From Clostridiales bacterium (GTDB lineage Bacteria; Bacillota; Clostridia; Saccharofermentanales; Saccharofermentanaceae), in NCBI GenBank assembly GCA_017551625.1, contig JAFZLF010000008.1, forward strand, positions 1 to 64,000: a DNA stretch of 64,000 nucleotides, read 5' to 3'. Below the pieces are notes generated by a model. The model was not told the origin of the DNA. It searched no databases and saw only the letters and a list, made by a program, of their open reading frames with translations. Below are positions 25,604 through 34,830 of this stretch, piece by piece. Made by a program: the position numbers and the translations under genes. Numbering within the stretch: position 1 is the stretch's first letter; each line of letters begins with the position of its first letter.

Positions 25604-28087
25604 TCACTGCGACTCGGCCATCACGGTCGATGCGCGGCTCTGAATGATTTTGCTTACATCTTCTGCAGACTTGGATCCGTCGAAGTACGCTGGGACTTCC
25701 TCGCGGACGATCTCCATAATGGTCGGATTCCTGCGCACCTTCGTCGAGACCCTTTCTACCAGTGAAATAAATTCATCTATCAGGTCCTGGTTGTATGCCG
25801 CCATTAAATGATTCCTATCAGCGGTTTCTCCGTTACTTTCAAATCTCTTCAGAGTATTTTCGAGCTCCTTCTGCAGAGATGTTTCTTCACGTTCGCGGAG
25901 CACGGAAATCAAGGCCACGCTTTCTTCAGACGAGGTACTCATCTGTACTTCCGTGGACATGAGGTATCTTATGAAGTCCCACGCTTCATCCTTTGCCGTC
26001 GAGAAAGCGGAAATGGCAACAGACGATCGCGCATCTGCCGCGAATCCATATCCCTTTACGGTCGGCCATCCGATACGAAGAGCCTGACCATTACAAACCG
26101 TATACGGCTCCGCAAGTGTCCAGAGATTACGAAGATTGATCGGCGTTAGTGCACATATGCCGTCCTGTAACATCAAGGGAAAGGGATCCCCATGTGTTCG
26201 TTCAGTATAATCATCTATTAAACCTTCCAACGTCTCTTTTGTGATCTTCGGCGTGGCCAGTTTCGCGTTCTCAAGCAGTTTTCGAAACTCATCACTATCG
26301 AAATTCACTGTACCCCGGCTATAGTCTACGTAGAACGACATATCGCGGTAGAGCATGTTTAGAAGGATCCCCGTACCCGTGAGCGGCTCAGTATTAGCAT
26401 TTCCGGGAACATAGTTATAAATTATCGGATTCGTGCCATCCGGAAGTGCCTGCAACTTCTGTCCGAATTCCTCGTTCGTCCAGCCGGAGATGCTTCCAAG
26501 CAGATCCGGATTCCCAAGAAGTGCGGAGATTGAGAAGGTGATCGGCATCTGGTAGAGTTTACCGTCATCTTCAAAAGCACGGAATACATTATCGTAATAC
26601 AGACTTCTGTCGAGGCCCCTGTCACCATCGATATACGGATTCAGATCAGTAAGAATCGCATCCGTATTAAACTGCCCGTAGTCCGAATAATTGAGAAGGA
26701 TATCCGGCCCGTCTCCCGACTTCATGTCGAGAAGCAGTCTGTCCGCCGCATCGGCTTTCAGCGCTGCGTCAAATCCGTAGGGATTCCGATCCGGGAAATA
26801 TACATATAACCTGCCGAGGCTGTCCGGACGCTTGTTATACGCACGGATCACCTCGAAATAGTATTCACTGTTCTCGTTGATCCCGACTTTCAGGATACGT
26901 CTCCCCGCATACGGATTTGTCGCCTCTTTGTGAAGAGTGATGATTCCCGAGTCGGTCAGCAGAAGGATATCTCCGGATGCCAGCAGTCGGGCATTATTGA
27001 AGTTCAAACCATAGATATCCGTTTCTCCCCACCGGAAAAGATTCTCCCTGTCTCCTGTGATGAGATTGATCTTCACCAGACCTTCTCCATCGTTCGTGAG
27101 CGCCTGTCCGTTATTCACAATCAGCCTGTAGTCCGGCGGAGTATTCGGGTCCAGTGCTTTTTCCTCGGAAAAAGTGAGCGTGTCGATATATAATTCCCGA
27201 TACTTCATCTCCGGACGAACATCTGAATTGTTGAAATCTACATCCTCAGTGATCTCATAGTATTTGCCGTCAATCTCATAGATGTCCGATCCCGATCTCA
27301 GAAGATTCGCCTTCTTCAAGACATGCCAGTTCTCATCCATTAGGCTGATCCGATCTTCCCCGTAGAAGAGAAACTGCCCGTTTTCAAGATGGATAACTTG
27401 CATCATCGATATATTATTCAGATCAAGAAGCGGATCCGGAGCCTCTTCGCGAAGGATCTCTCCTTTAGCATTAAACTGAACAAGCATATATTCAGGTCTT
27501 CCACTCCCTGATCCATAGTCCACGATACCGCAATTTGCTATTGCCGTACCATCCCGCAGGGGATAGATCCAGAAAACATTACTATAAATCTCCGGGAATT
27601 GGATATTGGCGAGCAATTCTCCGGTTTCAGAATAAATCGCAATACCGTAGTCTACCACCATCGTCAAGAATTCATAATATCTATTCAGATCTTCCGAATT
27701 CGAGAAATTGAGTGACTCCTTTTCCTTCTGCTCGGCTTCTGTCAATTCATAGGTATGTTGATATGCGCACGCGATATTCTCATTCAGAAAGGACATTGCG
27801 TGGAAACTCTCGTACGAAGGCTCTCTGTCCTTATTCTCATTTCGGGGGATCTGCAGTTTGATGGTCGTGTCCGAATAGTACGGATCTGTGTCCAGTACAT
27901 AGTCCCCGTGTGGCGTACCGTCCGGATTCGTCGGAAGAAGGTCCGGGATCACATCGGATGAGCCCTGCGCACCTTGATTACCCTGTCCTCCGGTCGCTCC
28001 GCCGTTCTTCTTACAGCCGGTCGCAGCAAGGAGCATGGAAATACCCAGTACCACAGAAACTATTCTTAAGCACTTACGTTTCATCAT
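25604..28087 (-). CDS. large solute-binding-like lipoprotein, paralog 3
   Basis: An 827-residue protein, first gene of its block. Start at the ATGATG following GGAGAGTGG (28087 or 28084); an upstream ATG at 28177 has no ribosome site and would bury the signal peptide. Lipobox LLAATGC, Cys 25. It has the same layout as paralog 2, with very high identity in the N-terminal tag and the last 40 codons, and more divergence between. Binding-half marks are NPYAGRRILKVGINE, KSGDGPDILLNYSDYGQFN and YFDGSKSAEDVSKIIQSRAS. A TATAAT box and a shared palindrome lie upstream (28164-28217). Confidence 0.85.
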   Translation of the reverse strand: MMKRKCLRIVSVVLGISMLLAATGCKKNGGATGGQGNQGAQGSSDVIPDLLPTNPDGTPHGDYVLDTDPYYSDTTIKLQIPRNENKDREPSYESFHAMSFLNENIACAYQHTYELTEAEQKEKESLNFSNSEDLNRYYEFLTMVVDYGIAIYSETGELLANIQFPEIYSNVFWIYPLRDGTAIANCGIVDYGSGSGRPEYMLVQFNAKGEILREEAPDPLLDLNNISMMQVIHLENGQFLFYGEDRISLMDENWHVLKKANLLRSGSDIYEIDGKYYEITEDVDFNNSDVRPEMKYRELYIDTLTFSEEKALDPNTPPDYRLIVNNGQALTNDGEGLVKINLITGDRENLFRWGETDIYGLNFNNARLLASGDILLLTDSGIITLHKEATNPYAGRRILKVGINENSEYYFEVIRAYNKRPDSLGRLYVYFPDRNPYGFDAALKADAADRLLLDMKSGDGPDILLNYSDYGQFNTDAILTDLNPYIDGDRGLDRSLYYDNVFRAFEDDGKLYQMPITFSISALLGNPDLLGSISGWTNEEFGQKLQALPDGTNPIIYNYVPGNANTEPLTGTGILLNMLYRDMSFYVDYSRGTVNFDSDEFRKLLENAKLATPKITKETLEGLIDDYTERTHGDPFPLMLQDGICALTPINLRNLWTLAEPYTVCNGQALRIGWPTVKGYGFAADARSSVAISAFSTAKDEAWDFIRYLMSTEVQMSTSSEESVALISVLREREETSLQKELENTLKRFESNGETADRNHLMAAYNQDLIDEFISLVERVSTKVRRNPTIMEIVREEVPAYFDGSKSAEDVSKIIQSRASTVMAESQ

Positions 28088-28163
28088 CCACTCTCCAAAA
28101 CCAAATCGCACCCCTGCAATTCCGGCTTTCATACCCACGCGGACACAACATACATCCAACTTA

Positions 28164-28217
28164 ATTATACAGGGCATATGAGAAGAGAATATTAAGAACA
28201 GGTGACAGTATCGTCAC
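28164..28217 (-). promoter_or_regulatory. promoter and shared palindrome of lipoprotein block 1
   Basis: On the minus strand TATAAT lies at 28169-28164. Its -35 region is poor. GTGAC-N6-GTCAC (28202-28217, + strand GTGACAGTATCGTCAC) is centred about 43 bp upstream of the -10 box, a place typical of an activator. The same motif precedes the other two blocks. Confidence 0.6.
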
Positions 28218-28231
28218 TTATCGGCGCAATC

Positions 28232-29698
28232 TCACACCTTCCGACCGTACGGGATCTCGTAGCTCCATGGCGCGATGTCCTCGAATGTTTTCGCGACTGC
28301 GAAGACATCCTCATCGCGGAACTTCTTTCCGATGATCTGCATGCCGACGGGAAGGCCGGATCTCGTCAGACCTGCCGGCACGGATGCCGCCGGGTTCCCC
28401 GTGAAGTTCGAAAGATATGTCTCGCAAAAACCGATGAGCGGCTCAAGCTTTACGCCGTTCATCTCCGAAGGGCCGCGTGTATTGCCGTCCGTCGCATTTC
28501 GGACCGGCGGACAGACCGTGACCGGAGACACTATGATATCGTACTTCTCGAAAACATCCTCCAGCGCATCGAGTATCTCCGTGCGAAGTTCATTGAAATA
28601 ACGGTAGTCCATGACCGTCGAACGGAGCGCGAGTTCGTTCCAGTAGATGAACTCCTCCGGGAGTTCGTCGCGGTGATCCTTCACAAGGTCGAGCCCCTCC
28701 TTCTTCCAGAGCTCCATGTCGATGGCCGTATCGATGCTGATGCTTCGGCACCACAGTTCGGCGAAGTCATTCTGCGTGTGACGGAAACGGAAATGCACGG
28801 GCTCCACGATGGCACCGGCCGCTTCCAGTTTCCACGCCGCCGCACGCACGATCTCCGCGATCTCCGGGTCAACAGGGAAGATATCGAAGTCCGTGGTAAA
28901 TCCGATCTTCCAGTTGCGGATCGGCTTCTTCATAAGCTCGAGAAAATCGCGCTTTCCATGGTCGAGGCTGAGCGGATCTCTGGGGTTATAGCGCGCCATG
29001 TAATTGAGCATCAGGGCGCTGTCCGCGACCGTCCTCGTGATCGCGCCGTTAAAGCAATAAGGGTGCGTCGCCGTCCACCCGTCCGGACGGCAGTTACTCG
29101 GGATCGTGCCGACGGACGCCTTAAACCCGAAGCATCCGCACCATGACGATGGGATACGGATCGAGCCGCCGCCATCAGAGCCCTCCGCGATTGGAAGCAT
29201 ACCGTCTGCGACAGCCGCGGCCGAACCTCCGGACGATCCGCCCGAGTTATATCTCGTGTCGAAAGGATTGCTCGTCGGGCCATAGAGATAGTTATCGCAG
29301 GTGCCGCGCATCGCAAACGCCGGCGCATTTGTCTTGCCGACTGCGATCGCTCCGGCCTCTCTCGCCGCGATATAGAACATAGAATCTTCCGCATCTTCGC
29401 GGATCAGGGACTTCACTCCGCCATGGGAATTCGTCCAGCCCTTCTTCGAAGGAAGGAAGTCCTTAAGGCCCACCGGCACCCCGGCCAGCGGACCCACCTC
29501 CTCATGACGCAGGAGCCTCTGCTCCAGTGCTTTTGCATCGGCAAAAGCACTTTCAAATTTCGTGTACGTGAACGCGTGAAGACCGGGATCTCTTTTCTCG
29601 ATCCGTTCCTGAAAATATCTGATGACTTCGGTCGGTGTGATGTGCCCGGACCGGACTTCCCGACCGAGCTCAATACCTGAGAGTTTCTCCAGTTCCAT
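28232..29698 (-). CDS. amidase-signature family amidase
   Basis: A 488-residue amidase. The signature region contains YNSGGSSGGSAAAVADGMLP and EGSDGGGSIRIPSSWCG, with the Ser-cisSer pair. The catalytic Lys is in GLKDFLPSKKG. PAFAMRGTCDNYLYGPTSNP and the C-terminal PAGLTRSGLPVGMQIIGKKF fit. Its substrate is not defined by sequence; the gatC and gatB genes are absent nearby, so it is not assumed to be GatA. The start overlaps the stop of the transporter gene (TAATG), giving translational coupling. An inverted pair of the AGTGCTTTT 9-mer lies at 29525-29550. Confidence 0.88.
   Translation of the reverse strand: MELEKLSGIELGREVRSGHITPTEVIRYFQERIEKRDPGLHAFTYTKFESAFADAKALEQRLLRHEEVGPLAGVPVGLKDFLPSKKGWTNSHGGVKSLIREDAEDSMFYIAAREAGAIAVGKTNAPAFAMRGTCDNYLYGPTSNPFDTRYNSGGSSGGSAAAVADGMLPIAEGSDGGGSIRIPSSWCGCFGFKASVGTIPSNCRPDGWTATHPYCFNGAITRTVADSALMLNYMARYNPRDPLSLDHGKRDFLELMKKPIRNWKIGFTTDFDIFPVDPEIAEIVRAAAWKLEAAGAIVEPVHFRFRHTQNDFAELWCRSISIDTAIDMELWKKEGLDLVKDHRDELPEEFIYWNELALRSTVMDYRYFNELRTEILDALEDVFEKYDIIVSPVTVCPPVRNATDGNTRGPSEMNGVKLEPLIGFCETYLSNFTGNPAASVPAGLTRSGLPVGMQIIGKKFRDEDVFAVAKTFEDIAPWSYEIPYGRKV
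29525..29550. repeat. dispersed AGTGCTTTT 9-mer (inverted pair shown; 19 copies in window)
   Basis: Here AGTGCTTTTGC and GCAAAAGCACT form a perfect 11-bp stem with loop ATCG inside the amidase gene. All copies found by eye (9-mer starts), + orientation: 3382, 12520, 13829, 17875, 24572, 27153, 29525, 34790, 51121, 53479, 56603, 60747. Minus orientation: 12042, 25580, 29542, 33762, 52284, 57391, 60150. Sixteen are in genes and three (13829, 25580, 34790) between genes. Many continue as CCCGAA or CGCGA. Confidence 0.85.
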
Positions 29699-30450
29699 TA
29701 TGCTGCCGCGCCGGCCTCCTGCATACGGTCGATGTACTTCTGACCGATGCGCTCTTTTTCCCAGCGCTTCGAGATGCGGTAGCCCATCGGCGAGAAAGCC
29801 GCTTCCAGTACAAGTTCCACGACCATGGATGTGGTCGAGCAGATCAGGACCTGCGTCCAGTTCCAGCCGAAGAAGACGTGCGAGACCATCGCGGAGAAGA
29901 CGAAGTTATCGACCCACTGCGCGATGCAGGTGGAGATCAGGGAGCGCTTCGCAAAACCGCTGAAGTTCCCCTTGTCCGCGTATCTTCCGATCAGGTGGTT
30001 GAGACCGGAGTTCACGAGTGTCGACAGCAGCATCGCCGTGGCCGAGCCGACGACGACATACCACGATCCGCCAAATGTACTGTCGATGCCGGCGGAGACG
30101 AGTTCGCCCGTCGCCGCGTCGGGTGCCGAGTAGTACGCCGCCCAGGCACCCGGTGCCATGGACAGGAGTTTAAAGACCAGCACACAGACCACGTTCACGC
30201 CGATCGCGAGGATCGAGATCTTCGTCGCGGCCTTCGGACCGAAACGCTTACAGATGCAGTCCATGCACAGAAACGAGATCCAGGACAGCGCCAGACCACA
30301 GTTCAGACAGAAATACTCCGAGCGATACAGTTCCTTGCTCGCCATAAGGTTCATGAAAACAACAGATAGGATAAAAACGCACGTGACCATAGCCGGTACG
30401 CCGTGAAGAAGGGCCTTATAGTCCTCCCGGATGCGATGGATCGCAGACAT
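29698..30450 (-). CDS. VUT-family transporter (queuosine precursor transporter-like)
   Basis: A 250-residue integral membrane protein with about six hydrophobic segments (VTCVFILSVVFMNLMAS, LNCGLALSWISFLCMDCICK, ISILAIGVNVVCVLVF and others). The FLCMDCICKRFGPKAA and SGLNHLIGRYADKG regions and IAQWVDNFVFSAM follow the YhhQ/VUT pattern. Such proteins import queuosine precursors in E. coli. The start is ATG 30450 after AAAGGAGAAAAG; an upstream ATG at 30558 lacks a site. No preQ1 riboswitch was recognised upstream. It is coupled to the amidase, an unusual partner, so another substrate is possible. Confidence 0.75.
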   Translation of the reverse strand: MSAIHRIREDYKALLHGVPAMVTCVFILSVVFMNLMASKELYRSEYFCLNCGLALSWISFLCMDCICKRFGPKAATKISILAIGVNVVCVLVFKLLSMAPGAWAAYYSAPDAATGELVSAGIDSTFGGSWYVVVGSATAMLLSTLVNSGLNHLIGRYADKGNFSGFAKRSLISTCIAQWVDNFVFSAMVSHVFFGWNWTQVLICSTTSMVVELVLEAAFSPMGYRISKRWEKERIGQKYIDRMQEAGAAA

Positions 30451-30603
30451 ATTCTTTTCTCCTTTGGTTTTAGGTTTTACAAGCAGGATATCGGACCCGA
30501 ACTGCTTGGCAGAAGCTTCATCTCCGAAAAGACGGAACTGCAGCGCCGCAACGACCATTATATATGGGAAATCGGAAAATGCAAGCGTTTTACAGAGAAA
30601 CCC

Positions 30604-31323
30604 TTACGCGATAGGCACGAACAGGAGCTGACCGTCCTTGATCACCGGAATCCCGGTTTCCACAGGTGTTTCTTTTTCAAAAACGGAATAGGCATATTTA
30701 TCGATGTACAGTTTCCCCTGATCCGACCGGAGAATGTAGTCATACTGCATCCTGTCCATCAGAATATAACTTGTCTTTTGGGCATAGTCATAAACGATGA
30801 TATGGTAGTCAACGACCCCCGAACCGAACGACGCAGTGGAGCAGAGTTCCGGTTTCCCGTCTCCGGTCAGGTCACAGAAGTACACGCTTAGTATCGCGCT
30901 TTCCCGATATAGCTCTTCGGTTCCCTGATCCGTTGTTGCCGTGATCTTACTACCGAATTCCTCCGCGTCGGAGAAGGTCGACCATTGGAAAAGCACATCC
31001 GGGAATTCTTCGATACAAATCTCCTCTTCTAAGCCCCACTCGATCCCCTTCTCGCGGCTGTAGTAGTCAAACCATCGGACAGCATAAGCAAGCGAAGCGA
31101 TCTCCTCCGGCGTCATCGGCACTCTGGAAGATGCTTCCGGTGAGATGTCTCTTCCGGATCCGCTTCCTGCCCCCTCGTTAAGTTTATCAACGGAGCCATC
31201 TTCGCTGCTGAATGTATCGGAAGATGTGCCATCCGTATTCCTCGTTCCTTTAGAAAAACTGCATGAAGACGCCACAACAGATACACAAAGAATAACCATC
31301 GCAAGAACTATACTCTTTTTCAT
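30604..31323 (-). CDS. small lipoprotein with VCBS/FG-GAP-like calcium loop
   Basis: A 239-residue protein. MKKSIVLAMVILCV with lipobox VASSC, then a Ser/Gly/Asp-rich linker to about residue 75. The folded part contains a helical stretch ending GLEEEICIEEF and YFCDLTGDGKPELCST, a DxTxDGxxE calcium-binding style loop. C-terminal beta strands end IKDGQLLFVPIA. TTAAGGAGCG precedes ATG 31323. It is followed downstream by the transporter and amidase and preceded by another small lipoprotein. Function unknown. Confidence 0.72.
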   Translation of the reverse strand: MKKSIVLAMVILCVSVVASSCSFSKGTRNTDGTSSDTFSSEDGSVDKLNEGAGSGSGRDISPEASSRVPMTPEEIASLAYAVRWFDYYSREKGIEWGLEEEICIEEFPDVLFQWSTFSDAEEFGSKITATTDQGTEELYRESAILSVYFCDLTGDGKPELCSTASFGSGVVDYHIIVYDYAQKTSYILMDRMQYDYILRSDQGKLYIDKYAYSVFEKETPVETGIPVIKDGQLLFVPIA

Positions 31324-31347
31324 GCTGCGCTCCTTAAGCAATCATCT

Positions 31348-32052
31348 TTACGCGAAAATATCTGCCCCGATCGTGCACTCTTCCACGTAGTAATTCTCAT
31401 AGAGTGTATCCTGATTCTGAATCGTAAGATCTTCCAGTCCATATTCTTTTAGTTCATGAAGTTCGTTATGTGAATCCAAGAGGAATTCGGCGGTATCGTT
31501 ATAGAGCCAAATGAAATGCTCATCGGGATACTCTTTCAGTATCTCACTTATCGTTCCGCAGTAGGAGTAGCCTGACGGATCAGAAGGATAATTCGGATCA
31601 AGCAAAGAAGGATCGTAACCAAAAGTGGCGGATAGTCCTAAGGTTGCCATTCCGACTATCATTTCGTTTTTGATGATAGGGACATGAAGATATTCGTAGG
31701 AGATGCTCTGATGCTGCAGATCAATCATGTAGAAACCATGATCGGCGAAATGATAATCTTTGCCGAAGACTTCATCACACATTTGCACAAAATCCGGGTC
31801 CTCCAGTTTCTGCTTAATGCTTGCATCACTTAACGGATGACCGGTAGATGAGATGGTCTGTTTTCCGTCAATCACTGCAGGCTTGTCTCCACCACCGATT
31901 GGGACCTCTGTTGTCGTCTCCTTTGTTGTAGATTCAGTTGACGTTGAAGAAAGTACAGTCGTTGAAGATTCCGTCTTAGAAACCTTTCCGGAACAAGCGC
32001 TCAGGCACAAAGATGCGGCAAGAATACAAATCAGCAATCTATGGTTCTTCAT
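31348..32052 (-). CDS. small lipoprotein, paralog A
   Basis: A 234-residue protein. The start MKNHRLLICILAASL with lipobox LSAC is nearly the same as that of the 35677-36543 product, and so is the Ser/Thr/Glu linker (ESTTKETTTE). The C-terminal domains of the two are different. The domain here is acidic and aromatic (DEVFGKDYHFADHGFYMIDL, ILKEYPDEHFIWLYND). GTGAGGTG precedes ATG 32052. No known family recognised. Confidence 0.72.
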   Translation of the reverse strand: MKNHRLLICILAASLCLSACSGKVSKTESSTTVLSSTSTESTTKETTTEVPIGGGDKPAVIDGKQTISSTGHPLSDASIKQKLEDPDFVQMCDEVFGKDYHFADHGFYMIDLQHQSISYEYLHVPIIKNEMIVGMATLGLSATFGYDPSLLDPNYPSDPSGYSYCGTISEILKEYPDEHFIWLYNDTAEFLLDSHNELHELKEYGLEDLTIQNQDTLYENYYVEECTIGADIFA

Positions 32053-32160
32053 AACTAACACCTCACTCTCTACGATATCTAGCAAAAATAACAATTTCAA
32101 AAGTTGCTACTTCTGTCCTCAACCTCTACAGGTGATGCTTTGAAGACGCAAGGTACGCTG

Positions 32161-32364
32161 CTATTTTGTAGAAAACTGCTTAACTTCTTCCTTGGTTAGC
32201 TCTGTAAGCTTCTTCCCCACGCTCTTTGCATATCTTGCCAACGCTGGAAGATCCACGTTGCAAGAAGGTGCACTTACATATGGGTCAGGTGGATCGAAAT
32301 ATCCAACCGGAAGCTTCTCGCCTTCAAGGAACTTCGGTAATGGCATGGTATTAGTTCCATTCAT
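32161..32364 (-). CDS. small protein downstream of the GNAT-like gene
   Basis: A 67-residue protein: MNGTNTMPLPKFLEGEKLPV, then GYFDPPDPYVSAPSC and DLPALARYAKSVGKKLTELT, ending EEVKQFSTK. GGAGG lies 9 bases before ATG 32364. The start overlaps the last codons of the upstream gene in another frame, so translation is coupled. Pro-rich N-terminus and a helical C-terminus. No family recognised; a small partner of the acetyltransferase-like protein is plausible. Confidence 0.65.
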   Translation of the reverse strand: MNGTNTMPLPKFLEGEKLPVGYFDPPDPYVSAPSCNVDLPALARYAKSVGKKLTELTKEEVKQFSTK

Positions 32365-32914
32365 AGTGATACACCTCCAACAGTTTTTTCGCTGCCTCTT
32401 CGTCAATGAAGATCTGGTAAATGTGTTGCATTCCCAAATGCTGCGCTCCAAACGCTTGAATGTAGTGCTCCTCTAATTCTCGATTTGCGGCAAAACCATG
32501 GATTGCTCCTCCATACCCCCACTCAACAGATTTTTCAGCTGCAATCGCAAACAGATGGCCACCAACTCCTACATACTTTTGGCTTCCTAACTCATGCTTG
32601 TTATTTCTCGGAGCTGTGCACGCCCAGTGTATGTATGCCGCTCGAGATCCACTATCGTTCTTTACACCGACCAATCCTTGAATCTCATTGTTTTCACGCA
32701 GTGCAAGGGCATATACTTCAACATCTTTAGGAACCTGACTCCAGTTTATATGCCAACCACCCTCTTTTGTAAAATCTTTTAAGTATGATCGACTTTGAAT
32801 CTTAAACACTACCGTATCCTTGATTTCGCCTGTTTCAGTGTCTCTTAGACAGGGCACTATTTCATCAATCCAAATATCAAGGCATCCCAGTTCCATTAGC
32901 TGATTCTCATTCAT
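32351..32914 (-). CDS. GNAT-like N-acetyltransferase
   Basis: A 187-residue protein resembling the GNAT fold. A beta strand with ALALRENNEIQGLVGVKND, then IHWACTAPRNNKHE, then KYVGVGGHLFAIAAEKSVEW (the acetyl-CoA loop and helix alpha 3 region), and a C-terminal GFAANRELEEHYIQAFGAQH. The Q/RxxGxG/A loop is only partly conserved (KYVGVGGHL). Substrate unknown. It is coupled to the 67-residue gene downstream. GGAGGCAGG precedes the ATG at 32914. The AT-rich base use differs from the lipoprotein genes around it, which may mean separate origin. Confidence 0.7.
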   Translation of the reverse strand: MNENQLMELGCLDIWIDEIVPCLRDTETGEIKDTVVFKIQSRSYLKDFTKEGGWHINWSQVPKDVEVYALALRENNEIQGLVGVKNDSGSRAAYIHWACTAPRNNKHELGSQKYVGVGGHLFAIAAEKSVEWGYGGAIHGFAANRELEEHYIQAFGAQHLGMQHIYQIFIDEEAAKKLLEVYHYEWN

Positions 32915-33077
32915 GAAGCCCTGCCTCCTTCCGATTAAGATTCACTACTGTTTTCTAGTTTATATTATAGTCCTCAGAGCCTGAAATATCAATGTTTCCA
33001 GGATATGTTCATCAGAAAAACAGGATACTACTGAAACCAGGGTCTTCTCAAAAACGGTCAATAGAGTAAAAATGGTA

Positions 33078-33094
33078 TTAACCGAATCGGTCAA
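33078..33094 (+). promoter_or_regulatory. candidate operator of the TetR-ABC operon
   Basis: TTAACCGAATCGGTCAA is a 17-bp palindrome with one mismatch pair, 33 bp before the TetR start. AACGGTCAA and a second CGGTCAA half-site lie nearby. TetR genes are commonly autoregulated through such sites. Confidence 0.5.
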
Positions 33095-33126
33095 CGGTGC
33101 TTCGCGCGCACCGGAAAGGAGGCCCC

Positions 33127-33732
33127 ATGAATGAGAAGTTTTATCAGTTGCCGGAAGAGAAACAGAACCGCATCCTGAATGCGGGATTCCGCGTCTTCGC
33201 GAGAAACTCCTACCGCAAGAGCCCGATGAACGAGATCGCCGCCGAGGCCGGGATCAGCAAGTCCCTCCTCTTCTTCTACTTCCGCAACAAGAAGGAGCTC
33301 TACCTCTTTCTCATGAAGAAGGCCGAGGAGCTGACCATCGCGAATCTCCGGAACTCCGGCTGCTACGAGGAGTCCGACATCTTCGAGATGATGTACCGGG
33401 GGCTCCTGGCCAAGACCGCCATGATGCGCCGATACCCCGACATGAGTGCATTTGCTCTGAAGGCATACTACGAAGAGGACGAGGAAGTGAAGGACGAACT
33501 TAGGAAAATCATCGAGCCGTACTCGAAGCTCAGCACCAACAAGTCCCTCCCGAAGCTCGACCCCTCGGTCTTTAAGGACGGGCTCGACCTGCAACTGATG
33601 TATCAGGACATGTATCTGGCCTCCGAGGGCTACATGTACCAGATGCAGCACGCCGGGCCGATCGACGTGGACCGCGTCGTTTCCGACTACAGAAAGCTCA
33701 TCGACTTCTGGAAGTCGCTCTATCTGCGATAA
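33127..33732 (+). CDS. TetR-family regulator of the ABC exporter
   Basis: A 201-residue protein. The N-terminal HTH reads NRILNAGFRVFARNSYRKSP, then MNEIAAEAGISKSLLFFYFR and NKKELYLF, the standard TetR pattern. The C-terminal ligand domain is not assignable. AAAGGAGGCCCC precedes ATG 33127; the upstream in-frame ATG at 33097 has no site. It is followed 24 bp later by an ABC ATPase, so it probably controls that exporter. Confidence 0.85.
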   Translation: MNEKFYQLPEEKQNRILNAGFRVFARNSYRKSPMNEIAAEAGISKSLLFFYFRNKKELYLFLMKKAEELTIANLRNSGCYEESDIFEMMYRGLLAKTAMMRRYPDMSAFALKAYYEEDEEVKDELRKIIEPYSKLSTNKSLPKLDPSVFKDGLDLQLMYQDMYLASEGYMYQMQHAGPIDVDRVVSDYRKLIDFWKSLYLR

Positions 33733-33756
33733 ATGCCAATGACGAAAGGAAATACT

Positions 33757-34755
33757 ATGGAAAAAGCACTTGCCATCGATACGAGAGATCTTACGAAGTC
33801 CTACGGAAGGAGCCGCGGCATCTGTAATCTGGATCTTCAGGTGGAAGCGGGCGATTTCTTCGGATTTATCGGTCCGAACGGCGCCGGCAAATCCACTACG
33901 ATCCGTACTCTTCTCGGCCTGATCCGGCCTACGTCCGGAAGCGCCAGTGTGCTCGGTTACGACATCGTTTCCGGGAAGGAGAAGATCCTTCTTCACACCG
34001 GATATCTCCCGTCGGAGATCCACTTCTATCCGCACATGAAGGTCCGTGACGCGATCCGGTATTCCGCGGATCTTCGAAAAGCCGACTGCGGTAAAAGAGC
34101 CGAAGAACTCTGCCGTCGTCTCGACCTCGATCCGGGAAGGAAAGTCGACGATCTTTCTCTCGGAAACAGAAAGAAAGTGGGCATCATCTGCGCGGTCCAG
34201 CACCATCCGGATATGCTGATATTAGACGAGCCGACATCGGGACTTGACCCCCTGATGCAGAAGGAATTCTTCACGATCCTTCAGGAAGAAAACCAGCGGG
34301 GCGCCACCATCTTCTTCTCTTCGCACATCCTCTCGGAAGTGCAGGCCTACTGTCGAAGCGCCGCATTTATCAAGGACGGGAAGATCCTCCTTGCGGATAA
34401 GGTCGGAAACCTCGAGCAGACCGGCACGCGGAAGGTCTGTGTCATAGGCGAGGTGGAAAGAGAAAAACTCGCCGCGCTCCCGGGCGTCACCTTCACGGAC
34501 AGCGCAGGGGCGGCCGCGGACGCCGGGACGAATGCCGCCGGCACAACAGCAACCGGCACCGAAGCGAACACCTACGGCGCGGCCTCTTCGGATACGCATG
34601 ACGGCTCCGCCGGCGGCTGCACTTCGGCACTGAGCTTCCTCTATAACGGCGACATCCAGCGCCTCCTTTCCGCACTCGCGCAGGAAAAGATAAAGGACAT
34701 CACGATCACCGAGCCGAGTCTCGAGGAGATCTTCATGCATTACTACGAAAACTGA
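33757..34755 (+). CDS. ABC exporter ATP-binding subunit
   Basis: A 332-residue ABC ATPase. Walker A GPNGAGKST, signature LSLGNRKKVGI (degenerate LSxGx), Walker B MLILDEPTSGLDP, and H-loop FFSSHILSE. The type resembles BcrA/NatA-like drug or bacitracin exporters. After about residue 240 an Ala/Thr/Gly low-complexity insertion (GAAADAGTNAAGTTATGT and on) interrupts the C-terminal part before NGDIQRLLSAL. AAAGGA precedes ATG 33757. The permease follows 75 bp later. Confidence 0.88.
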   Translation: MEKALAIDTRDLTKSYGRSRGICNLDLQVEAGDFFGFIGPNGAGKSTTIRTLLGLIRPTSGSASVLGYDIVSGKEKILLHTGYLPSEIHFYPHMKVRDAIRYSADLRKADCGKRAEELCRRLDLDPGRKVDDLSLGNRKKVGIICAVQHHPDMLILDEPTSGLDPLMQKEFFTILQEENQRGATIFFSSHILSEVQAYCRSAAFIKDGKILLADKVGNLEQTGTRKVCVIGEVEREKLAALPGVTFTDSAGAAADAGTNAAGTTATGTEANTYGAASSDTHDGSAGGCTSALSFLYNGDIQRLLSALAQEKIKDITITEPSLEEIFMHYYEN

Positions 34756-34830
34756 ACCACAGAAGCGGCGGCACGAAAGGCCGAGCGCAAGTGCTTTTCA
34801 CACATGATACGAATAAACGAGGAAAGAAAA

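Noticed and set aside
30451..30603. Possible preQ1 riboswitch before the VUT transporter
   Set aside because: I could not find the expected compact pseudoknot sequence in the leader; the annotation rests on the protein only.
33733..33756. Start of the ABC ATPase at ATG 33733
   Set aside because: It directly follows the TetR stop without a ribosome site; AAAGGA supports ATG 33757.
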